A DNA stretch of 64,000 nucleotides from Drosophila miranda (taxonomy: Eukaryota; Arthropoda; Insecta; Diptera; Drosophilidae): positions 3,658,001 through 3,722,000 of the forward strand of contig NC_046677.1 in NCBI RefSeq assembly GCF_003369915.1, in the 5' to 3' direction. Shown here piece by piece: positions 57,080 to 64,000 of the stretch. The stretch's first letter is position 1, and each line of letters begins with the position of its first letter. The translations under genes and the position numbers were made by a program. Under the pieces are notes generated by a model that saw only the letters and a program-made list of their open reading frames with translations, was not told the origin of the DNA and did not search any database.

Positions 57080-57984
57080 GTCTGCCCTACTTAAAAAGAG
57101 TAGATAAAAAAATAAACAGAGAATTAAAAGTTTTGATAGATACGGGAGCAACTTCCTGTTATATAAAAAAGGGAATTTACGAAAATAAAAAAGAATTATC
57201 AATTTATAAGAAAGTTGCTACAGTGAATGAAAATATAACTATTTTCAACACAAAACAAGTGTTTTATGAAATAGATGGAATGGAGGCAGATTTACTAATA
57301 GGATTTAACCTATTAAAGAAAATCGGAGCTGTTATTGATACAGGAAAGGGGACTTTAAGCTATAAAGACAATGAGGAGAAACTAATATATGACGAGGTCC
57401 TTTCTTTAAACAAATTAACCTTTATAGAAGGAAAAACCATCCTTCCGTTGAAGGAATATATAATAAAAAAATATTTTGAAGAAGAAAAAGAAATGAAAAG
57501 TGATTCAGTAAAGGTAGAAGGAAGTTTATATAGCTTGGGATCAAAAAATCCTGAGCACGCCGACGAAGAATTATCCGTCAATAGTTTGGGATTAAAATAT
57601 CCTGAACCCGCCGTCGTTGAATTATCCGACATCCAAAGTTTTAATAGTTTGGGATTAAAATATCCTGAGCACGCCGTCGTTGAATTATCCGACACTAAAA
57701 GTTCGAATAGTTTGGGATTAAAGAATCCTGAACACGCCGTCGTTGAATTATCCGACAATGAACAATTTAAAAGTTTGGGATGCAAAAATCCTGAACGCGC
57801 CGTCGTAGAAATATCCGACATTCAAAATTATGCAAATTCTGAATTGAAAAAAATGAAATTGTATAACCTACAAAGAGGACAATTTAGAAAATCTCAGAGA
57901 GAAAATGGTATCTATCATCGAAGAAGACCATGCCAATATAAATTTACAGTTACCGTTCAGAACGGATATAAAAGGAGAGATTAA
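57055..57984 (+). CDS. pol: errantivirus Pol, protease part
   Basis: Read in the -1 frame after the slip site. The aspartic-protease signature LIDTGATSCYI is at about 57133-57165 and the second conserved motif ADLLIGFNLLKKIGA at about 57289. After the protease comes an unusual array of 21-residue repeats (57529-57831). The frame ends at 57984 with no RT domain; RT continues in the next frame. Whether this is a mutation or a programmed shift cannot be told from one copy. Confidence 0.8.
   Translation, partial: FFRSAPEVGLPYLKRVDKKINRELKVLIDTGATSCYIKKGIYENKKELSIYKKVATVNENITIFNTKQVFYEIDGMEADLLIGFNLLKKIGAVIDTGKGTLSYKDNEEKLIYDEVLSLNKLTFIEGKTILPLKEYIIKKYFEEEKEMKSDSVKVEGSLYSLGSKNPEHADEELSVNSLGLKYPEPAVVELSDIQSFNSLGLKYPEHAVVELSDTKSSNSLGLKNPEHAVVELSDNEQFKSLGCKNPERAVVEISDIQNYANSELKKMKLYNLQRGQFRKSQRENGIYHRRRPCQYKFTVTVQNGYKRRD
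57529..57831 (+). repeat. 63-bp in-frame tandem repeat in pol
   Basis: One short unit (51 bp) and four exact 63-bp units begin at 57529, 57580, 57643, 57706 and 57769. Protein unit: NSLGLKYPEHAVVELSDxxx-like, 21 residues. Differences are mostly single codons, with the linker of the unit most variable. Confidence 0.9.
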
Positions 57985-60571
57985 CACTGAACATGATAGA
58001 CCGGTATATGGCAAGCAGTATCCATACGCTTATTCGGTTAACGATTTCGTTAATAACGAAATAAGTAAAATGTTAGATGAAAGTATAATCAGACCTAGTA
58101 AAAGCCCATATAATTCACCGGTAATAGTAGTACCAAAGAAGGGAGTAAATGAGGACGGAACTCCTAAACATAGATTAGTAATAGACTTTAAGAAACTTAA
58201 TGAAAACACCATACCGGATAGATACCCTATGCAAGATCCTTCAGTAATCCTTGCCAATTTAGGTAAGGCAAAGTATTTCTCGGCCATTGACTTAGAGTCA
58301 GGTTTCTATCAGATTTTAATGAGGGAATCAGATATTGAAAAAACATCTTTTTCCATAAATAACGGCAAATATGAATTTCTAAGAATGCCTATGGGATTGA
58401 CGAACGCTCCCAGAATTTTCCAAAGGGCAATGGACGATATACTTAGAGAACAAGTTGGGAAAACTTGTCACGTCTATATGGACGATATAATAATATTTTC
58501 AAAAACTATAGAACAACATTATAAAGATCTAATTCATATAATACAGATATTGCAAAACGCTAACATGAAAATTTCCCTAGAAAAGTCTAAATTCTTTCAA
58601 TTGGAAACCAAATTTCTGGGATACATTGTTTCCCAAAATATCATTAAAACAGATCCAGACAAAATCTCCACAATACAAAACTATCCAATTCCTAAAAATA
58701 TCAGAGAGCTACGTAGCTTCTTAGGACTAACAGGGTATTACAGAAAATTTGTCCGAAATTATGCTACAATTGCCAAACCATTAACAAAATATCTGAGTGG
58801 AGTAAATGGGAAAGTTTCACGAAGGGCATCCAAGAAAACATTAATACAGCTGGATGAACCAGCAATGGGAGCATTTAATAATTTAAAGGACAGTTTAATA
58901 GCACATATTGAATTAGTACAACCAGATTACAATAAAAAATTCACATTAACCACAGATGCATCGGACATAGCAATAGGTGCAGTTTTGTCGCAAGATGGGA
59001 ATCCCATAACATTTATTTCTAAAACTTTAAGTAAAACCGAGCAATTATATGCTACGAATAAAAAGGAATTATTAGCTATTGTATGGGCATTAAAAAATTT
59101 GCGAAATTATTTATACGGAGTGAGTGGAATTGAAATACATACAGATCACCAACCTTTGTCCTTTGCAATGTCGCAAAAAAATCCAAATGTTGAAATGAAA
59201 CGTTGGTATTACTTCATAGAAAGTTTCACACCAAAAATCATTTATAAGCCAGGCTCAACTAACGTAGTAGCGGACGCTTTATCTCGGATTAAAATAAATC
59301 ATATGACAGATAGTGATGTCGACCAGACAGAATCAGAATCAGACATAAATACTCAGCATTCAGCAGAGAGTAGTTTTGAAAACGTCATTCAAGAGACTAG
59401 CAAGCCTCTAAACCAATTTAAACAGCAGCTACTATTAGCGCAAGGGAGATTCACAGTTCATGAGTTAGTAAGAGTTTATGAAAATACCCGACATATTATT
59501 GAATTTGATACGGTACACAATCTGCTAATCATTTTAAAAGAATTTATTCAGCCTCACTTAACCACAGGAATACACTGCACTTTAGAAGATTTATACCTTA
59601 TCCAAAATAAGCTAAAGGAAAACTTCATAAATAAATTTCTCTTCACGAGAAAGTTCCTCCAAGATGTAGTAAATTCAGAAGATAAAGCTATAATTATAGA
59701 AGAAACACATTGCAGAGCCCATAGAGGACTAGACGAAAATTACAAACAAATAACTAAGCTGTATTATTGGCCAAACCTGCACAAAAAATTAAAAGAATAT
59801 ATAAAAAATTGTGAGATCTGTAACAAAAACAAATATCACAGACACCCTGTAAAAATTCCAATTGGGGAAGCTCCCATTCCAGCAAAAGAAGGAGATCAAT
59901 TACACTTAGACATATACTATGCCCAAAACCTAACATTCATAACTTGTATAGATTCTTATTCCAAATACTTGGTGGTCAAGGAAATTCAAAGTAAATTAAA
60001 CATTGAAAATAAGGTAATGGAAATTTTGCAACACTTTCCGTTAGCAACATCTTTAATGACTGACAACGAACCAAGCTTTACTTCAGCACAATTTAGATCA
60101 TTCATACAAAGAAGTAACTTAACTATTTATTATGCTGATCCCAGACACAGCACCTCAAATGGTCAGGTAGAAAGGGTACATTCCACACTAACAGAAATAG
60201 CGCGGTGCATCAAGGATGAACTAAATCTAACAGATTATTCAGAAATAATAATAAGGGCGGCACTGAAATATAACCTAACGATACATTCAACGACCAATCA
60301 AATGCCATATGACATATTGTATAACAAAATAGAACACAAGCATAATCCAATATTACTTAAGGAAGCTCAGACCAAAATGCTTAAGCTACATAACAAAAAA
60401 AGAAGAGAAAAAGATTATAAAATAGGAAAAGTAGTTTATGAAAAGAAATTCGGGGAAAGAAATAAACTTCAATCCCGATACAAAAAGCAGGTAGTTAAGG
60501 AAAATCGACCGAATAAAATTATAATCAACAATAGAAACAGAATTATACATAAAGATAACATCAAATATTAA
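57857..60571 (+). CDS. pol: errantivirus Pol: reverse transcriptase, RNase H, integrase
   Basis: Open from 57857 (after a TGA) to 60571; first ATG 57905. RT blocks: SPYNSPVIVVPKKG, FSAIDLESGFYQILM, FLRMPMGLTNAPRIFQ and the YMDD box at 58475-58486. RNase H: LTTDASDIAIGAVLSQDG and IHTDHQPLSFAM. Integrase: HHCC zinc motif (ETHCRAHRG, CEICNKNK) and the D,D,E core (HLDIYY, TDNEPSF, GQVERVHSTL). All catalytic residues are present and there is no stop for 905 codons. It is one frame (+1) away from the protease part. Confidence 0.9.
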   Translation, partial: NCITYKEDNLENLREKMVSIIEEDHANINLQLPFRTDIKGEINTEHDRPVYGKQYPYAYSVNDFVNNEISKMLDESIIRPSKSPYNSPVIVVPKKGVNEDGTPKHRLVIDFKKLNENTIPDRYPMQDPSVILANLGKAKYFSAIDLESGFYQILMRESDIEKTSFSINNGKYEFLRMPMGLTNAPRIFQRAMDDILREQVGKTCHVYMDDIIIFSKTIEQHYKDLIHIIQILQNANMKISLEKSKFFQLETKFLGYIVSQNIIKTDPDKISTIQNYPIPKNIRELRSFLGLTGYYRKFVRNYATIAKPLTKYLSGVNGKVSRRASKKTLIQLDEPAMGAFNNLKDSLIAHIELVQPDYNKKFTLTTDASDIAIGAVLSQDGNPITFISKTLSKTEQLYATNKKELLAIVWALKNLRNYLYGVSGIEIHTDHQPLSFAMSQKNPNVEMKRWYYFIESFTPKIIYKPGSTNVVADALSRIKINHMTDSDVDQTESESDINTQHSAESSFENVIQETSKPLNQFKQQLLLAQGRFTVHELVRVYENTRHIIEFDTVHNLLIILKEFIQPHLTTGIHCTLEDLYLIQNKLKENFINKFLFTRKFLQDVVNSEDKAIIIEETHCRAHRGLDENYKQITKLYYWPNLHKKLKEYIKNCEICNKNKYHRHPVKIPIGEAPIPAKEGDQLHLDIYYAQNLTFITCIDSYSKYLVVKEIQSKLNIENKVMEILQHFPLATSLMTDNEPSFTSAQFRSFIQRSNLTIYYADPRHSTSNGQVERVHSTLTEIARCIKDELNLTDYSEIIIRAALKYNLTIHSTTNQMPYDILYNKIEHKHNPILLKEAQTKMLKLHNKKRREKDYKIGKVVYEKKFGERNKLQSRYKKQVVKENRPNKIIINNRNRIIHKDNIKY

Positions 60572-61658
60572 ATATTTTCATGACGACTTTTTGAAAATAC
60601 AAAATAAAGTAAATGAATTAACTGAAAATAATAATAAACAATTTTTAATAAATTCCAAATTTTTCAAAGAAATTGAATTGCTATCAAATTCATTAAAAAA
60701 TGTCATCTTCAATGAAGAAACGATACTGAGAAAGCATCGTTTAAAATTAATAACTTTTGACCTACTAAATTTAGTTGATACCATAACCCTCTTAAAAGTA
60801 AACATTTTCAATACAAAAATTTTAAATAAAAACGAAATAGAGGACATTTATAAGCATGAAAAACATCCTGTTGAACTGTCTGATCTGCTGGACATTGCAA
60901 CGGTTAAAATAATTCGAAATGCTGATTTAATAATCATTTACATAAAATATCCTCAAATTAAAGATATTTGCAAGTTTTACCATGCAAGAGCCATCTCACA
61001 AAATGATGGAATGTTAGTTATAAGTGAAAAAGTTTGTGAATGTAAGGAGAAATACTATTTAATGAATAATTTTAAAAGTGAAACTTTTAACAATTACGCA
61101 CAAATAAATTTAAAGAAGACCTGTTTCACCAATTTACTTAATGGCTTTAAAGCCAACTGCACTAAAAAAAGGGGAAAAAACAAAGAAATAGACATCATTC
61201 AGGATGGTGCCATATTAGTTTCAGGCAAAAATATCGTAGACAATACTACTTTGTTAGGATCGTATCTCCTTATATTCAACAACACAATTGTAATAAATAA
61301 TATAACCCACATAAATGATAAGGGTAAAATTCTAAGATATATATCGCATCATAGATATAGCGATTTTGAATTAGTTGATTATATACAATCGAATGATAAG
61401 CAATTTTCTTTTGATAATGTTAATATTTTAAATCCCCTTATAACATTAGGTAATACGGCCTTACCATTAACAACATTATTCTTAATCATTTTGATATTGA
61501 TAATGTTATTTTACTTCGGCTATAAATTAACCAAATTTGTACTTATTAAATCAATAAGAATACCGTCAGAAGAAATAGTGGAAAGCAACATTCAAATACT
61601 GTCAGAAGAAATTAGAGCTCTATCAGAACTTCAAAATGTATCGGGACGAAACATTTAA
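60525..61658 (+). pseudogene. env: errantivirus env-like frame, N-terminal part missing
   Basis: Open from 60525, overlapping the end of pol by 47 bases. There is no ATG for roughly the first 160 codons. The visible part looks like the membrane-bound subunit of the baculovirus-F-related Env: helical, Asn/Lys-rich N-terminal half, paired cysteines (CECKEKYYL), N-glycosylation sites, a membrane helix (TTLFLIILILIMLFYFGYKL) and a cytoplasmic tail. Signal peptide, furin-type cleavage site and fusion peptide are not found. In intact relatives env is made from a spliced RNA, so an upstream exon is normal, but the shortfall of well over 100 residues points to a deletion. Confidence 0.75.
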
Positions 61659-61668
61659 GAATGGGGGG

Positions 61669-62199
61669 AGTTAACGTACCCAATTCTATTGAGCTCTTAT
61701 ACGAGTTGTAAACAATCTTTGGCTTTCCAAAACGAAAACAATTTCAATCTTGGGCCTCCGCCTAATTGATTTCTAAGATGTACAATCGCAAGGGCTCCCA
61801 CCGCAATCCCAATCTTTGACACTCGCCTAAATGGAAAACCAATGTTTGCCCACACCCGGCTTCTCATAAACAATCTCACTCCCGGCTTTCTGCAGATCCT
61901 GCACTTTAGGCATTTTACAGTTCTCTCTTTGGATGACGAAATCCAATACTCGGGATGGCGAAATCAATTGAAATGTTTATAGAAAAACTATTCCCAAAAG
62001 GGATCAACGATGCAAAGATCAGAAAGTTCAAGTCAGTCTTGATCCAGAAGCGACACCGCAAAGTCGAGCTAAAAATTAAGATCGCGCAAACCCTTTGCCC
62101 GGAATCCTTTGTGACCCTCTACTTAAATCTATATCAGTGAAGTTAGAAGTAAAATAAAAACTTTTTAAAAACACAATCCGCTACCGCAGTTATTTAATT
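61669..62199 (+). repeat. errantivirus 3' LTR
   Basis: Copy of 54718-55248 with two visible G-to-A differences, preceded by a purine-rich tract AATGGGGGG. Confidence 0.92.
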
Positions 62200-62203
62200 T
62201 GCA

Positions 62204-62990
62204 CACAATTCGAATTTTGTTCTGGTTCGTTGCTTTGATTTAGAGTATGTTAAGGTATTACAACTTTTTAAAGAAGCTTGCCACCTAACATGAAGACAAC
62301 TGTAATTTTGAATACCCTCATGCAATATTCGAATGTAATAGCCGGATATATTTATGTACATATGTACATAAGATGTTTATAATTTAATTAGAAAATTTAT
62401 GGGTATTGTCCATGAGAGTATTCATGGTGCGACACGCATCTACATTTTTTCTTTGCACATTCCCGTCGGAAAGCGCGCTATTGACAATTGATTTGAAATA
62501 CATATGTACATAAATGTAAAACCAATTCCATTTATATTTATGCATGTTTATATTTTAGATATATATTTTTTTTCTTGTATCATATATTTAGATACATCAC
62601 TATTTTAGTTATAATAAACAAAGAAGTCGAGAACCGACTGCGTTTACAGAATTTCTATAATTTATTATCAACCTGTTGAAAATAAGGAAATAAATATGTA
62701 ATTATATTATTGTAATATTTTATATTTTGTAATACAAATCAAACAAATAACAACTTATATTGTTTTTTTAATATTATTTATTTTACTTTATTGCAGAAAC
62801 TAGTCAGTCTCTGTTTAAAGCAATTTCAACAATTTCAGCTTTTTGTCTTCTTACAGAGACCAAAAATTGGTATCGGGATCGAGATATATGTATACAAGAC
62901 ACAAATCATAAGCATGAATATGACTAAAAGATATCAATCTGAGAAAAGGTCTTTACTAATTACGTTTTTAAACAACATCTTTATAATAAA
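62204..62990. other. spacer right of the errantivirus
   Basis: AT-rich with CATATGTACATA units. A 67-codon frame at 62791-62994 has no support. Confidence 0.4.
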
Positions 62991-62999
62991 TTAACGAAA

Positions 63000-63260
63000 T
63001 AGGGTATAAAATGGGCCTTCCTCCGGTTGACAAGCTGCAAGTAAGAAATAACGTGACATTCCATACTCACTTACGTTGTCACTTTTTTGGTTTGACCTTT
63101 TTCGCTAAAACCTTTTTTTACACAAAAACCCAAAAAGAACAAGTATTTAGAACAAGCCAGTCAAGTAGAAAATGGATTGATTAATCGGATAAAATTATGT
63201 GGGCAGGGTTGAGGGTTCTATCTAGCTAGTAACATTTCAAGGAATATTAAAAACGAAGAC
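63000..63260 (+). repeat. shared promoter-associated repeat module, copy C
   Basis: ATAGGGTATAAAATGGGCCT, CCGGTTGACAAGCTGCAAG, GGTTTGACCTTTTTCGCTAA, CAAGCCAGTCAAGTAGAAAA, AATCGGATAAAATTATG and CTATCTAGCTAGTAAC, in the order seen in copies A and B. A further partial copy, AATAAGCCAGTTAAGTTGAA to CTACGTAGCTAC, lies at about 63678-63759. Confidence 0.6.
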
Positions 63261-63295
63261 TATGTATAATTCAACTTGAATTCGTAATATAATAA

Positions 63296-63378
63296 CGGTA
63301 TATTTTTTAAATGAGACGGTATATTTCTGAGGGTCGGACAACGTTGGCAGCTCTATGGCGTGAAATTTGGTCACACTA
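63296..63378 (+). promoter_or_regulatory. promoter-like cluster: motif 6, motif 6, motif 1
   Basis: CGGTATATTT at 63296 and 63317 and TGGTCACACTA at 63368, an exact motif 1. Same layout as the IntS3 promoter. No coding exon is recognised before the window ends, so a gene with a distant start codon beyond 64000 is possible. Confidence 0.55.
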
Positions 63379-64000
63379 AGCGGACTAATTAAATGGCCGT
63401 GGTAAAATGTGCATACTATTTATTTATTTATTATGTACAAAATTCGATTAAGTTTCCATCACCGTAAGAAAATTCGAAAAATTTGGATTGACTTGGTGCC
63501 AAGAACAGCTGAGATAATATTATAAGCTTGAACAGATCAGCTGAGCCCGTGAGAAATATACCGAATTCGCTTAAACTGCGAATACACTATGCAAATTTTA
63601 TCGCGGTCAATTTAACCTCTTGCTAGTAAAATGTGAACAATCGACGGACGACAAAATCTAATGAAAGCAATTGTTCAAAATAAGCCAGTTAAGTTGAAAA
63701 TTGATTCATCAATCGTATAAAACTACGTCGGCATGGCAAAATGTTCTACGTAGCTACAGTGGGTAACTTTAATATTCGGCATTTTTTTTTTTCAACTTCA
63801 AACGCGAATAAAATGCATTAAACTACAAAAAAATAAAAAAATTTTAATGAGGGAATAAAGCTTGAAGTTTTACCTTTTCAGAGAGGTATATATAATAATG
63901 ATTTTATTTTAAATGAAGATAGAAAATATAATTAAACAAAAAAAGCCTCAAAGCCTCAAAAGCCTTATACAACTAAAAAATAACTACTTAATCTACTTAA

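Larger units (their letters stand above)
54718..62199 (+). mobile_element. gypsy-type errantivirus (insect endogenous retrovirus), nearly complete
   Basis: 7482 bp with 531-bp LTRs starting AGTTAACG and ending TTTAATT, flanked by the 4-bp target duplication TGCA (54714-54717 and 62200-62203), both hallmarks of Drosophila gypsy-group errantiviruses. Order: LTR, tRNA-Lys primer site, A-rich leader, gag, protease, RT-RNase H-integrase, env-like frame, purine-rich GGGGGGAG before the 3' LTR. LTRs differ at only two positions that I can see, so the insertion is recent. The coding region has an extra frame change between protease and RT, and env lacks its first part, so this copy is probably defective. 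Confidence 0.92.

Noticed and set aside
57360..57821. 153-codon minus-strand frame with repeated NSTTACSGYFNPKLL
   Set aside because: Reverse complement of the tandem repeat in pol; periodicity is inherited from the plus strand.
1..64000. tRNA, rRNA and CRISPR arrays
   Set aside because: No cloverleaf-type A/B boxes, rRNA core sequence or spaced direct repeats were noticed by eye on either strand.

Overview
The window is eukaryotic and reads as a drosophilid fly. It is AT-rich, its genes have many short introns (about 50-70 bp) mixed with a few of kilobase size, it carries Drosophila core-promoter motifs (motif 1, motif 6, motif 5, DRE), and it is crowded with insect transposons. Three genes are recognisable by name from their protein sequence (Fis1, IntS3, unextended/uex). 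As I recall, their D. melanogaster orthologues lie in the pericentric part of 2R, which would fit the repeat-rich setting here. The mini-me/DINE-1-type repeat that dominates the second half is not the melanogaster consensus I know, so another species group (possibly obscura) is likely; this is inference.

Layout. 0.6-1.4 kb: Fis1 (-), mitochondrial fission adaptor. 1.8-2.7 kb: mini-me copy. 3.8-8.2 kb: IntS3 (+), 11 exons, complete. 8.6-9.2 kb: remnant of an LTR retrotransposon with gag. 10.3-11.5 kb: GILT-type thiol reductase (+), facing tail-to-tail an NHLRC2 orthologue (-, 11.7-14.0 kb). 14-24.1 kb: uex (+), a CNNM-type membrane protein, with a 4-kb first intron that seems to hold a small unrecognised gene. 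25.7-26.6 kb: intronless 280-residue gene, perhaps an inactive aldehyde-dehydrogenase relative. 27.7-30.1 kb: mini-me copies around a Ser/Lys-rich gene scrap. 30.1-33.4 kb: complete M1 aminopeptidase (+). 34-40 kb: graveyard of a CRAL-TRIO pseudogene, a chimeric gene/gag fragment, a small secreted-protein gene (-, 36.6 kb) and a copia-type RT relic. 40.8-54.5 kb: four full-length mini-me elements and a BEL/Pao element (42.5-49.9 kb, target duplication TGACC), one of the mini-me copies being nested inside the BEL reverse transcriptase. 54.7-62.2 kb: a young gypsy-type errantivirus with 531-bp LTRs, target duplication TGCA, gag, pol split over two frames and an env-like frame lacking its N-terminal part. 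62.2-64 kb: no gene recognised, but a promoter-like module that is also found upstream of IntS3 and uex.

The host genes are unrelated single-copy functions (organelle fission, snRNA 3'-end processing, lysosomal/secreted redox, magnesium-transport-related CNNM, peptidase) and do not form a pathway. The most interesting signals are: a shared promoter-bearing repeat module, two GC-AG introns, a 21-residue in-frame tandem repeat between protease and RT of the errantivirus, BEL LTRs identical by eye around a broken body, and a mini-me terminus that sits where the aminopeptidase TATA box should be.
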